Source: Panagrolaimus kolymaensis (taxonomy: Eukaryota > Nematoda > Chromadorea > Rhabditida > Panagrolaimidae). Taken from it: a stretch of DNA of 64,000 nt. Shown here piece by piece: positions 1-13,500 of the stretch; the stretch's first letter is position 1; the number at the start of each line of letters is the position of its first letter. The translations under genes were made by a program, and so were the position numbers. The stretch covers positions 62,001 through 126,000 of the forward strand of contig JAJQJQ010000054.1 of assembly GCA_028622995.1 (NCBI GenBank), written 5' to 3'. A model generated the notes under the pieces. It was not told the DNA's origin. It searched no databases and was given only the letters and a program-made list of their open reading frames with translations.

Positions 1-2152
1 TTTGATTTAATAAATTTTAATGGATCCGCTAACATATTTATGATGCTTCCAATAACAAAACCATCAAGATTTTCTGATAGCTTGAGGTCGTTTATTTCCT
101 ATAAAAAAGGAAAAACTAATACAAAAATAATTCTTTTGATTTAATAAATTTTAATGGATCCGCTAACATATTTATGAAGCTTCCAATAACAAAACCATCA
201 AGATTTTCTGATAGCTTGAGGTCGTTTATTTCCTATAAAAAAGGAAAAACTATTACAAAAATAATTTTTTTGATTTAATAAATTTTAATGGATCCGCTAA
301 CATATTTATGATGCTTCCAATAACAAAACCATCAAGATTTTCTGAAAGCTTGAGGTCATTTATTTCCTATAAAAAAGGAAAAACTATAACAAAAAATAAT
401 TTTTTTGATTTAATAAATTTTAATGGATCCGCTAACATATTTATGATGCTTCCAATAACAAAACCATCAAGATTTTCTGAAAGCTTGAGATCATTTATTT
501 CCAATAAAAAAGGAAAAACTATAACAAAAAATAATTTTTTTGATTTAATAAATTTTAATGGATCCGCTAACATATTTATGATGCTTCCAATAACAAAACC
601 ATCAAGATTTTCTGAAAGCTTGAGGTCGTTTATTTCATATAAAAAAGGAAAAACTATAACAAAAAATAATTTTTTTGATTTAATAAATTTTAATGGATCC
701 GCTAACATATTTATGATGCTTCCAATAACAAAACCATCAAGATTTTCTGATAGCTTGAGGTCGTTTATTTCCTATAAAAAAGGAAAAACTAATACAAAAA
801 TAATTCTTTTGATTTAATAAATTTTAATGGATCCGCTAACATATTTATGATGCTTCCAATTACAAAACCATCAAGATTTTCTGAAAGCTTGAGGTCGTTT
901 ATTTCCTATAAAAAAGGAAAAACTAATACAAAAATAATTCTTTTGATTTAATAAATTTTAATGGATCCGCTAACATATTTATGATGCTTCCAATAACAAA
1001 ACCATCAAGATTTTCTGATAGCTTGAGGTCGTTTATTTCCTATAAAAAAGGAAAAACTAATACAAAAATAATTCTTTTGATTTAATAAATTTTAATGGAT
1101 CCGCTAACATATTTATGAAGCTTCCAATAACAAAACCATCAAGATTTTCTGATAGCTTGAGGTCGTTTATTTCCTATAAAAAAGGAAAAACTAATACAAA
1201 AATAATTCTTTTGATTTAATAAATTTTAATGGATCCGCTAACATATTTATGATGCTTCCAATAACAAAACTATCAAGATTTTCTGAAAGCTTGAGGTCGT
1301 TTATTTCCTATAAAAAAGGAAAAACTATTACAAAAATAATTTTTTTGATTTAATAAATTTTAATGGATCCGCTAACATATTTATGATGCTTCCAATAACA
1401 ATACTATCAAGATTTTCTGAAAGCTTGAGGTCGTTTATTTCCTATAAAAAAGGAAAAACTATTACAAAAATAATTTTTTTGATTTAATAAATTTTAATGG
1501 ATCCGCTAACATATTTATGATGCTTCCAATAACAAAACGATCAAGATTTTCTGAAAGCTTGAGGTCATTTATTTCCTATAAAAAAGGAAAAACTATAACA
1601 AAAAATAATTTTTTTGATTTAATAAATTTTAATGGATCCGCTAACATATTTATGATGCTTCCAATAACAAAACGATCAAGATTTTCTGAAAGCTTGAGGT
1701 CGTTTATTTCCTATAAAAAAGGAAAAACTATTACAAAAAATAATTTTTTTGATTTAATAAATTTTAATGGATCCCCTAACATATTTATGATGCTTCCAAT
1801 AACAAAACGATCAAGATTTTCTGATAGCTTGAGGTCGTTTATTTCCTATAAAAAAGGAAAAACTATTACAAAAATAATTCTTTTGATTTAATAAATTTTA
1901 ATGGATCCGCTAACATATTTATGATGATTCCAATAACAAAACCATCAAGATTTTCTGATAGCTTGAGGTCGTTTATTTCCTATAAAAAAGGAAAAACTAT
2001 TACAAAAATAATTCTTTTGATTTAATAAATTTTAATGGATCCGCTAACATATTTATGATGCTTCCAATAACAAAACCATCAAGATTTTCTGATAGCTTGA
2101 GGTCGTTTATTTCCTATAAAAAAGGAAAAACTATTACAAAAATAATTTTTTT
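1..2152 (+). repeat. Satellite sub-array A: mixed CC/CG subtypes
   Basis: About 16 monomers, mostly with CCA at positions 58-60 and often with GATAGC at 73-78 and the AATACA...TTCTTTT end. Two clusters of 135-bp units break the 134-bp rhythm: three at about 272-676 and two at about 1480-1750. Rare variants include ATGAAGCTT (near 175 and 1114), which creates an extra HindIII site, CATATA for CCTATA (near 637), CCAATA (near 502), ACAATACTATC (near 1400) and GGATCCCCTA (near 1770). The mix is repeated in pieces near 10-11 kb and 14.8-21.6 kb, so this segment is related to those blocks. There are no genes. Confidence 0.85.
4..137 (+). repeat. Reference 134-bp satellite monomer (first complete copy)
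   Basis: This copy serves as the coordinate frame for all monomer positions quoted here. Position 1 is the G of GATTTAAT. Landmarks are a BamHI site GGATCC at 19-24, ATGATG at 37-42, the variable dinucleotide at 58-59 (CC here), GATAGCTT or GAAAGCTT at 73-80 (the second form carries HindIII AAGCTT at 75-80), AGGTCG at 82-87, the dyad TTTCCT/AGGAAA at 92-97 and 105-110 around a TATAAAAA core, and an A-run followed by a T-run at 120-134. This copy is the GATA, AATACA, TTCTTTT subtype, which is common in the first 2 kb and recurs near 11, 12, 15-17 and 21.7 kb. Confidence 0.95.
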
Positions 2153-5100
2153 GATTTAATAAATTTTAATGGATCCGCTAACATATTTATGATGCTTCCA
2201 ATAACAAAACCATCAAGATTTTCTGAAAGCTTGAGGTCGTTTATTTCCTATAAAAAAGGAAAAACTATTACAAAAATAATTTTTTTGATTTAATAAATTT
2301 TAATGGATCCGCTAACATATTTATGATGCTTCCAATAAAAAAACTATCAAGATTTTCTGAAAGCTTGAAATCGTTTATTTCCTATAAAAAAGGAAAAACT
2401 ATTACAAAAATAATTTTTTTGATTTAATAAATTTTAATGGATCCGCTAACATATTTATGATGCTTCCAATAACAAAACCATCAAGATTTTCTGAAAGCTT
2501 GAGGTCGTTTATTTCCTATAAAAAAGGAAAAACTATTACAAAAATAATTTTTTTGATTTAATAAATTTTAATGGATCCGCTAACATATTTATGATGCTTC
2601 CAATAACAAAACTATCAAGATTTTCTGAAAGCTTGAGGTCGTTTATTTCCTATAAAAAAGGAAAAACTATTACAAAAATAATTTTTTGGATTTAATAAAT
2701 TTTAATGGATCCGCTAACATATTTATGATGCTTCCAATAACAAAACCATCAAGATTTTCTGAAAGCTTGAGGTCGTTTATTTCCTATAAAAAAAGAAAAA
2801 CTATTACAAAAATAATTTTTTTGATTTAATAAATTTTAATGGATCCGCTAACATATTTATGATGCTTCCAATAACAAAACTATCAAGATTTTCTGAAAGC
2901 TTGAGGTCGTTTATTTCCTATAAAAAAGGAAAAACTATTACAAAAATAATTTTTTTGATTTAATAAATTTTAATGGATCCGCTAACATATTTATGATGCT
3001 TCCAATAACAAAACGATCAAGATTTTCTGAAAGCTTGAGGTCGTTTATTTCCTATAAAAAAGGAAAAACTATTAGAAAAATAATTTTTTTGATTTAATAA
3101 ATTTTAATGGATCCGCTAACATATTTATGATGCTTCCAATAAAAAAACCATCAAGATTTTCTGAAAGCTTGAGGTCGTTTATTTCCTATAAAAAAGGAAA
3201 AACTATTACAAAAATAATTTTTTTGATTTAATAAATTTTAATGGATCCGCTAACATATTTATGATGCTTCCAATAACAAAACCATCAAGATTTTCTGAAA
3301 GCTTGAGGTCGTTTATTTCCTATAAAAAAGGAAAAACTATTACAAAAATAATTTTTTTGATTTAATAAATTTTAATGGATCCGCTAACATATTTATGATG
3401 CTTCCAATAACAAAACCATCAAGATTTTCTGAAAGCTTGAGGTCGTTTATTTCCTATAAAAAAGGAAAAACTATTACAAAAATAATTTTTTTGATTTAAT
3501 AAATTTTAATGGATCCGCTAACATATTTATGATGCTTCCAATAACAAAACTATCAAGATTTTCTGAAAGCTTGAGGTCGTTTATTTCCTATAAAAAAGGA
3601 AAAACTATTACAAAAATAATTTTTTTGATTTAATAAATTTTAATGGATCCGCTAACATATTTATGATGCTTCCAATAACAAAACCATCAAGATTTTCTGA
3701 AAGCTTGAGGTCGTTTATTTCCTATAAAAAAGGAAAAACTATTACAAAAATAATTTTTTTGATTTAATAAATTTTAATGGATCCGCTAACATATTTATGA
3801 TGCTTCCAATAACAAAACTATCAAGATTTTCTGAAAGCTTGAGGTCGTTTATTTCCTATAAAAAAGGAAAAACTATTACAAAAATAATTTTTTGGATTTA
3901 ATAAATTTTAATGGATCCGCTAACATATTTATGATGCTTCCAATAACAAAACCATCAAGATTTTCTGAAAGCTTGAGGTCGTTTATTTCCTATAAAAAAG
4001 GAAAAACTATTACAAAAATAATTTTTTTGATTTAATAAATTTTAATGGATCCGCTAACATATTTATGATGCTTCCAATAACAAAACTATCAAGATTTTCT
4101 GAAAGCTTGAGGTCGTTTATTTCCTATAAAAAAGGAAAAACTATTACAAAAATAATTTTTTGGATTTAATAAATTTTAATGGATCCGCTAACATATTTAT
4201 GATGCTTCCAATAACAAAACCATCAAGATTTTCTGAAAGCTTGAGGTCGTTTATTTCCTATAAAAAAAGAAAAACTATTACAAAAATAATTTTTTTGATT
4301 TAATAAATTTTAATGGATCCGCTAACATATTTATGATGCTTCCAATAACAAAACTATCAAGATTTTCTGAAAGCTTGAGGTCGTTTATTTCCTATAAAAA
4401 AGGAAAAACTATTACAAAAATAATTTTTTTGATTTAATAAATTTTAATGGATCCGCTAACATATTTATGATGCTTCCAATAACAAAACGATCAAGATTTT
4501 CTGAAAGCTTGAGGTCGTTTATTTCCTATAAAAAAGGAAAAACTATTAGAAAAATAATTTTTTTGATTTAATAAATTTTAATGGATCCGCTAACATATTT
4601 ATGATGCTTCCAATAACAAAACCATCAAGATTTTCTGAAAGCTTGAGGTCGTTTATTTCCTATAAAAAAGGAAAAACTATTACAAAAATAATTTTTTTGA
4701 TTTAATAAATTTTAATGGATCCGCTAACATATTTATGATGCTTCCAATAACAAAACCATCAAGATTTTCTGAAAGCTTGAGGTCGTTTATTTCCTATAAA
4801 AAAGGAAAAACTATTACAAAAATAATTTTTTTGATTTAATAAATTTTAATGGATCCGCTAACATATTTATGATGCTTCCAATAACAAAACCATCAAGATT
4901 TTCTGAAAGCTTGAGGTCGTTTATTTCCTATAAAAAAGGAAAAACTATTACAAAAATAATTTTTTTGATTTAATAAATTTTAATGGATCCGCTAACATAT
5001 TTATGATGCTTCCAATAACAAAACTATCAAGATTTTCTGAAAGCTTGAGGTCGTTTATTTCCTATAAAAAAGGAAAAACTATTACAAAAATAATTTTTTT

Positions 5101-6172
5101 GATTTAATAAATTTTAATGGATCCGCTAACATATTTATGATGCTTCCAATAACAAAACCATCAAGATTTTCTGAAAGCTTGAGGTCGTTTATTTCCTATA
5201 AAAAAAGAAAAACTATTACAAAAATAATTTTTTTGATTTAATAAATTTTAATGGATCCGCTAACATATTTATGATGCTTCCAATAACAAAACTATCAAGA
5301 TTTTCTGAAAGCTTGAGGTCGTTTATTTCCTATAAAAAAGGAAAAACTATTACAAAAATAATTTTTTTGATTTAATAAATTTTAATGGATCCGCTAACAT
5401 ATTTATGATGCTTCCAATAACAAAACGATCAAGATTTTCTGAAAGCTTAAGGTCGTTTATTTCCTATAAAAAAGGAAAAACTATTAGAAAAATAATTTTT
5501 TTGATTTAATAAATTTTAATGGATCCGCTAACATATTTATGATGCTTCCAATAACAAAACCATCAAGATTTTCTGAAAGCTTGAGGTCGTTTATTTCCTA
5601 TAAAAAAGGAAAAACTATTACAAAAATAATTTTTTTGATTTAATAAATTTTAATGGATCCGCTAACATATTTATGATGCTTCCAATAACAAAACCATCAA
5701 GATTTTCTGAAAGCTTGAGGTCGTTTATTTCCTATAAAAAAGGAAAAACTATTACAAAAATAATTTTTTTGATTTAATAAGTTTTAATGGATCCGCTAAC
5801 ATATTTATGATGCTTCCAATAACAAAACCATCAAGATTTTCTGAAAGCTTGAGGTCGTTTATTTCCTATAAAAAAGGAAAAACTATTACAAAAATAATTT
5901 TTTTGATTTAATAAATTTTAATGGATCCGCTAACATATTTATGATGCTTCCAATAACAAAACTATCAAGATTTTCTGAAAGCTTGAGGTCGTTTATTTCC
6001 TATAAAAAAGGAAAAACTATTACAAAAATAATTTTTTTGATTTAATAAATTTTAATGGATCCGCTAACATATTTATGATGCTTCCAATAACAAAACCATC
6101 AAGATTTTCTGAAAGCTTGAGGTCGTTTATTTCCTATAAAAAAGGAAAAACTATTACAAAAATAATTTTTTT
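2153..6172 (+). repeat. Satellite sub-array B: CC/CT monomers with 11-mer and 7-mer spacing
   Basis: Exactly 30 monomers of 134 bp, nearly all with GAAAGC at 73-78, alternating irregularly between CCA and CTA at positions 58-60. A marker monomer carrying CGA plus ATTAGA (C119G) sits at 3071, 4545 and 5483. The gaps are 1474 bp (11 x 134) and 938 bp (7 x 134), which shows HOR copies of different length. TTTTTTGG in place of TTTTTTTG, and AAAAAAGAAAA in place of the GG form, recur in fixed order around the marker. There is no 135-bp unit here, so no forward frame stays open for more than about one monomer. Confidence 0.85.
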
Positions 6173-9100
6173 GATTTAATAAATTTGTATGGATCCGCTA
6201 ACATATTTATGATGCTTCCAATAACAAAACTATCAAGATTTTCTGAAAGCTTGAGGTCGTTTATTTCCTATAAAAAAGGAAAAACTATTACAAAAATAAT
6301 TTTTTTGATTTAATAAATTTGTATGGATCCGCTAACATATTTATGATGCTTCCAATAACAAAACTATCAAGATTTTCTGAAAGCTTGAGGTCGTTTATTT
6401 CCTATAAAAAAGGAAAAACTATTATAAAGATAATTTTTTTGATTTAATAAATTTTAATGGATCCGCTAACATATTTATGATGCTTCCAATAACAAAACTA
6501 TCAAGATTTTCTGAAAGCTTGAGGTCGTTTATTTCCTATAAAAAAGGAAAAACTATTATAAAGATAATTTTTTTGATTTAATAAATTTTAATGGATCCGC
6601 TAACATATTTATGATGCTTCCAATAACAAAACTATCAAGATTTTCTGAAAGCTTGAGGTCGTTTATTTCCTATAAAAAAGGAAAAACTATTACAAAAAAT
6701 AATTTTTTTGATTTAATAAATTTTAATGGATCCGCTAACATATTTATGATGCTTCCAATAACAAAACTATCAAGATTTTCTGAAAGCTTGAGGTCGTTTA
6801 TTTCCAATAAAAAAGGAAAAACTATTACAAAAATAATTTTTTTGATTTAATAAATTTTAATGGATCCGCTAACATATTTATGATGCTTCCAATAACAAAA
6901 CCATCAAGATTTTCTGAAAACTTGAGGTCGTTTATTTCCTATAAAAAAGGAAAAACTATTACAAAAATAATTTTTTTGATTTAATAAATTTTAATGGATC
7001 CGCTAACATATTTATGATGCTTCCAATAACAAAACTATCAAGATTTTCTGAAAGCTTGAGGTCGTTTATTTCCTATAAAAAAGGAAAAACTATTACAAAA
7101 ATAATTTTTTTGATTTAATAAATTTTAATGGATCCGCTAACATATTTATGATGCTTCCAATAACAAAACTATCAAGATTTTCTGAAAGCTTGAGGTCGTT
7201 TATTTCCTATAAAAAAGGAAAAACTATTACAAAAATAATTTTTTTGATTTAATAAATTTTAATGGATCCGCTAACATATTTATGATGCTTCCAATAACAA
7301 AACCATCAAGATTTTCTGAAAGCTTGAGGTCGTTTATTTCCTATAAAAAAGGAAAAACTATTACAAAAATAATTTTTTTGATTTAATAAATTTGTATGGA
7401 TCCGCTAACATATTTATGATGCTTCCAATAACAAAACTATCAAGATTTTCTGAAAGCTTGAGGTCGTTTATTTCCTATAAAAAAGGAAAAACTATTACAA
7501 AAATAATTTTTTTGATTTAATAAATTTGTATGGATCCGCTAACATATTTATGATGCTTCCAATAACAAAACTATCAAGATTTTCTGAAAGCTTGAGGTCG
7601 TTTATTTCCTATAAAAAAGGAAAAACTATTATAAAGATAATTTTTTTGATTTAATAAATTTTAATGGATCCGCTAACATATTTATGATGCTTCCAATAAC
7701 AAAACTATCAAGATTTTCTGAAAGCTTGAGGTCGTTTATTTCCTATAAAAAAGGAAAAACTATAACAAAAAATAATTTTTTTGATTTAATAAATTTTAAT
7801 GGATCCGCTAACATATTTATGATGCTTCCAATAACAAAACTATCAAGATTTTCTGAAAGCTTGAGGTCGTTTATTTCCTATAAAAAAGGAAAAACTATTA
7901 CAAAAATAATTTTTTTGATTTAATAAATTTTAATGGATCCGCTAACATATTTATGATGCTTCCAATAACAAAACCATCAAGATTTTCTGAAAACTTGAGG
8001 TCGTTTATTTCCTATAAAAAAGGAAAAACTATTACAAAAATAATTTTTTTGATTTAATAAATTTTAATGGATCCGCTAACATATTTATGATGCTTCCAAT
8101 AACAAAACTATCAAGATTTTCTGAAAGCTTGAGGTCGTTTATTTCCTATAAAAAAGGAAAAACTATTACAAAAATAATTTTTTTGATTTAATAAATTTTA
8201 ATGGATCCGCTAACATATTTATGATGCTTCCAATAACAAAACCATCAAGATTTTCTGAAAACTTGAGGTCGTTTATTTCCTATAAAAAAGGAAAAACTAT
8301 TACAAAAATAATTTTTTTGATTTAATAAATTTTAATGGATCCGCTAACATATTTATGATGCTTCCAATAACAAAACTATCAAGATTTTCTGAAAGCTTGA
8401 GGTCGTTTATTTCCTATAAAAAAGGAAAAACTATTACAAAAATAATTTTTTTGATTTAATAAATTTTAATGGATCCGCTAACATATTTATGATGCTTCCA
8501 ATAACAAAACTATCAAGATTTTCTGAAAGCTTGAGGTCGTTTATTTCCTATAAAAAAGGAAAAACTATTACAAAAATAATTTTTTTGATTTAATAAATTT
8601 TAATGGATCCGCTAACATATTTATGATGCTTCCAATAACAAAACCATCAAGATTTTCTGAAAGCTTGAGGTCGTTTATTTCCTATAAAAAAGGAAAAACT
8701 ATTACAAAAATAATTTTTTTGATTTAATAAATTTGTATGGATCCGCTAACATATTTATGATGCTTCCAATAACAAAACTATCAAGATTTTCTGAAAGCTT
8801 GAGGTCGTTTATTTCCTATAAAAAAGGAAAAACTATTACAAAAATAATTTTTTTGATTTAATAAATTTGTATGGATCCGCTAACATATTTATGATGCTTC
8901 CAATAACAAAACTATCAAGATTTTCTGAAAGCTTGAGGTCGTTTATTTCCTATAAAAAAGGAAAAACTATTATAAAGATAATTTTTTTGATTTAATAAAT
9001 TTTAATGGATCCGCTAACATATTTATGATGCTTCCAATAACAAAACTATCAAGATTTTCTGAAAGCTTGAGGTCGTTTATTTCCTATAAAAAAGGAAAAA

Positions 9101-10061
9101 CTATAACAAAAAATAATTTTTTTGATTTAATAAATTTTAATGGATCCGCTAACATATTTATGATGCTTCCAATAACAAAACTATCAAGATTTTCTGAAAG
9201 CTTGAGGTCGTTTATTTCCTATAAAAAAGGAAAAACTATTACAAAAATAATTTTTTTGATTTAATAAATTTTAATGGATCCGCTAACATATTTATGATGC
9301 TTCCAATAACAAAACCATCAAGATTTTCTGAAAACTTGAGGTCGTTTATTTCCTATAAAAAAGGAAAAACTATTACAAAAATAATTTTTTTGATTTAATA
9401 AATTTTAATGGATCCGCTAACATATTTATGATGCTTCCAATAACAAAACTATCAAGATTTTCTGAAAGCTTGAGGTCGTTTATTTCCTATAAAAAAGGAA
9501 AAACTATTACAAAAATAATTTTTTTGATTTAATAAATTTTAATGGATCCGCTAACATATTTATGATGCTTCCAATAACAAAACCATCAAGATTTTCTGAA
9601 AGCTTGAGGTCGTTTATTTCCTATAAAAAAGGAAAAACTATTACAAAAATAATTTTTTTGATTTAATAAATTTTAATGGATCCGCTAACATATTTATGAT
9701 GCTTCCAATAACAAAACTATCAAGATTTTCTGAAAGCTTGAGGTCGTTTATTTCCTATAAAAAAGGAAAAACTATTACAAAAATAATTTTTTTGATTTAA
9801 TAAATTTTAATGGATCCGCTAACATATTTATGATGCTTCCAATAACAAAACTATCAAGATTTTCTGAAAGCTTGAGGTCGTTTATTTCCTATAAAAAAGG
9901 AAAAACTATTACAAAAATAATTTTTTTGATTTAATAAATTTTAATGGATCCGCTAACATATTTATGATGCTTCCAATAACAAAACTATCAAGATTTTCTG
10001 AAAGCTTGAGGTCGTTTATTTCCTATAAAAAAGGAAAAACTATTACAAAAATAATTTTTTT
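6173..10061 (+). repeat. Satellite sub-array C: 8-mer and 10-mer higher-order repeat
   Basis: The ordered set is a pair of monomers with GTATGG at 15-20, then one with TATAAAGATAA near position 117, then a 135-bp unit. The set occurs three times. The TATAAAG marker lies at 6557, 7630 and 8971, giving periods of 1073 bp (8 monomers) and 1341 bp (10 monomers); each period contains a single 135-bp unit, which explains the extra base. An additional TATAAAG copy at 6423, one monomer upstream of 6557, shows a local monomer duplication. The last part (about 9.3-10.06 kb) returns to plain CC/CT 134-bp units. Confidence 0.85.
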
Positions 10062-10599
10062 GATTTAATAAATTTTAATGGATCCGCTAACATATTTATG
10101 ATGCTTCCAATAACAAAACCATCAAGATTTTCTGAAAGCTTGAGATCATTTATTTCCAATAAAAAAGGAAAAACTATAACAAAAAATAATTTTTTTGATT
10201 TAATAAATTTTAATGGATCCGCTAACATATTTATGATGCTTCCAATAACAAAACCATCAAGATTTTCTGAAAGCTTGAGGTCGTTTATTTCCTATAAAAA
10301 AGGAAAAACTATAACAAAAAATAATTTTTTTGATTTAATAAATTTTAATGGATCCGCTAACATATTTATGATGCTTCCAATAACAAAACCATCAAGATTT
10401 TCTGAAAACTTGAGGTCGTTTATTTCCTATAAAAAAGGAAAAACTATTACAAAAATAATTTTTTTGATTTAATAAATTTTAATGGATCCGCTAACATATT
10501 TATGATGCTTCCAATAACAAAACTATCAAGATTTTCTGAAAGCTTGAGGTCGTTTATTTCCTATAAAAAAGGAAAAACTATTACAAAAATAATTTTTTT
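10062..10599 (+). repeat. Satellite segment with the GAGATCA/CCAATA subtype
   Basis: Four monomers opening with an unusual unit that reads GAGATCATTT with CCAATA in place of CCTATA. The same combination is present near 487-505, about 9.65 kb upstream. The related GAGATCA form with CCTATA recurs at 19664 and 21007. Two consecutive 135-bp units leave a 124-codon forward frame here. Because CCAATA removes a TAG on the other strand, this is one of the few places with a reverse open frame (10043-10228). I read both frames as accidental. Confidence 0.75.
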
Positions 10600-13500
10600 G
10601 ATTTAATAAATTTTAATGGATCCGCTAACATATTTATGATGCTTCCAATAACAAAACCATCAAGATTTTCTGAAAGCTTGAGGTCGTTTATTTCCTATAA
10701 AAAAGGAAAAACTATAACAAAAAATAATTTTTTTGATTTAATAAATTTTAATGGATCCGCTAACATATTTATGATGCTTCCAATAACAAAACGATCAAGA
10801 TTTTCTGAAAGCTTGAGGTCATTTATTTCCTATAAAAAAGGAAAAACTATAACAAAAAATAATTTTTTTGATTTAATAAATTTTAATGGATCCGCTAACA
10901 TATTTATGATGCTTCCAATAACAAAACGATCAAGATTTTCTGAAAGCTTGAGGTCGTTTATTTCCTATAAAAAAGGAAAAACTATTACAAAAAATAATTT
11001 TTTTGATTTAATAAATTTTAATGGATCCGCTAACATATTTATGATGCTTCCAATAACAAAACGATCAAGATTTTCTGATAGCTTGAGGTCGTTTATTTCC
11101 TATAAAAAAGGAAAAACTATTACAAAAATAATTCTTTTGATTTAATAAATTTTAATGGATCCGCTAACATATTTATGATGATTCCAATAACAAAACCATC
11201 AAGATTTTCTGATAGCTTGAGGTCGTTTATTTCCTATAAAAAAGGAAAAACTATTACAAAAATAATTCTTTTGATTTAATAAATTTTAATGGATCCGCTA
11301 ACATATTTATGATGCTTCCAATAACAAAACCATCAAGATTTTCTGATAGCTTGAGGTCGTTTATTTCCTATAAAAAAGGAAAAACTAATACAAAAATAAT
11401 TCTTTTGATTTAATAAATTTTAATGGATCCGCTAACATATTTATGATGCTTCCAATAACAAAACGATCAAGATTTTCTGAAAGCTTGAGGTCGTTTATTT
11501 CCTATAAAAAAGGAAAAACTATTACAAAAATAATTTTTTTGATTTAATAAATTTTAATGGATCCGCTAACATATTTATGATGCTTCCAATAACAAAACTA
11601 TCAAGATTTTCTGAAAGCTTGAGGTCGTTTATTTCCTATAAAAAAGGAAAAACTATTACAAAAATAATTTTTTGGATTTAATAAATTTTAATGGATCCGC
11701 TAACATATTTATGATGCTTCCAATAACAAAACTATCAAGATTTTCTGAAAGCTTGAGGTCGTTTATTTCCTATAAAAAAGGAAAAACTATTACAAAAATA
11801 ATTTTTTGGATTTAATAAATTTTAATGGATCCGCTAACATATTTATGATGCTTCCAATAACAAAACTATCAAGATTTTCTGAAAGCTTGAGGTCGTTTAT
11901 TTCCTATAAAAAAGGAAAAACTAATACAAAAATAATTCTTTTGATTTAATAAATTTTAATGGATCCGCTAACATATTTATGATGCTTCCAATAACAAAAC
12001 CATCAAGATTTTCTGATAGCTTGAGGTCGTTTATTTCCTATAAAAAAGGAAAAACTAATACAAAAATAATTCTTTTGATTTAATAAATTTTAATGGATCC
12101 GCTAACATATTTATGATGCTTCCAATAACAAAACGATCAAGATTTTCTGAAAGCTTGAGGTCGTTTATTTCCTATAAAAAAGGAAAAACTATTACAAAAA
12201 TAATTTTTTTGATTTAATAAATTTTAATGGATCCGCTAACATATTTATGATGCTTCCAATAACAAAACTATCAAGATTTTCTGAAAGCTTGAGGTCGTTT
12301 ATTTCCTATAAAAAAGGAAAAACTATTACAAAAATAATTTTTTGGATTTAATAAATTTTAATGGATCCGCTAACATATTTATGATGCTTCCAATAACAAA
12401 ACTATCAAGATTTTCTGAAAGCTTGAGGTCGTTTATTTCCTATAAAAAAGGAAAAACTATTACAAAAATAATTTTTTGGATTTAATAAATTTTAATGGAT
12501 CCGCTAACATATTTATGATGCTTCCAATAACAAAACTATCAAGATTTTCTGAAAGCTTGAGGTCGTTTATTTCCTATAAAAAAGGAAAAACTAATACAAA
12601 AATAATTCTTTTGATTTAATAAATTTTAATGGATCCGCTAACATATTTATGATGCTTCCAATAACAAAACCATCAAGATTTTCTGATAGCTTGAGGTCGT
12701 TTATTTCCTATATAAAGGAAAAACTAATACAAAAATAATTCTTTTGATTTAATAAATTTTAATGGATCCGCTAACATATTTATGATGCTTCCAATAACAA
12801 AACGATCAAGATTTTCTGAAAGCTTGAGGTCGTTTATTTCCTATAAAAAAGGAAAAACTATTACAAAAATAATTTTTTTGATTTAATAAATTTTAATGGA
12901 TCCGCTAACATATTTATGATGCTTCCAATAACAAAACTATCAAGATTTTCTGAAAGCTTGAGGTCGTTTATTTCCTATAAAAAAGGAAAAACTATTACAA
13001 AAATAATTTTTTGGATTTAATAAATTTTAATGGATCCGCTAACATATTTATGATGCTTCCAATAACAAAACTATCAAGATTTTCTGAAAGCTTGAGGTCG
13101 TTTATTTCCTATAAAAAAGGAAAAACTATTACAAAAATAATTTTTTGGATTTAATAAATTTTAATGGATCCGCTAACATATTTATGATGCTTCCAATAAC
13201 AAAACTATCAAGATTTTCTGAAAGCTTGAGGTCGTTTATTTCCTATAAAAAAGGAAAAACTATTACAAAAATAATTTTTTTGATTTAATAAATTTTAATG
13301 GATCCGCTAACATATTTATGATGCTTCCAATAACAAAACTATCAAGATTTTCTGAAAGCTTGAGGTCGTTTATTTCCTATAAAAAAGGAAAAACTATTAC
13401 AAAAATAATTTTTTGGATTTAATAAATTTTAATGGATCCGCTAACATATTTATGATGCTTCCAATAACAAAACTATCAAGATTTTCTGAAAGCTTGAGGT

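Noticed and set aside
4..137. TTTCCT/AGGAAA stem followed by a T-run as a transcription terminator
   Set aside because: The stem is only 6 bp, AT-rich, and separated from the T-run by about 17 bp; it is present in every monomer, so it is treated as a satellite dyad instead.
367..708. Minus-strand open frame of 113 codons (also 10043-10228)
   Set aside because: It is open only where CATATA or CCAATA replaces CCTATA and so removes a TAG. It is a shadow of the repeat, without start context or conservation.
12700..12720. Possible unique insertion or rearranged sequence at the 133-bp monomer
   Set aside because: It is only a small change (CCTATATAAAGG) inside an otherwise normal monomer.
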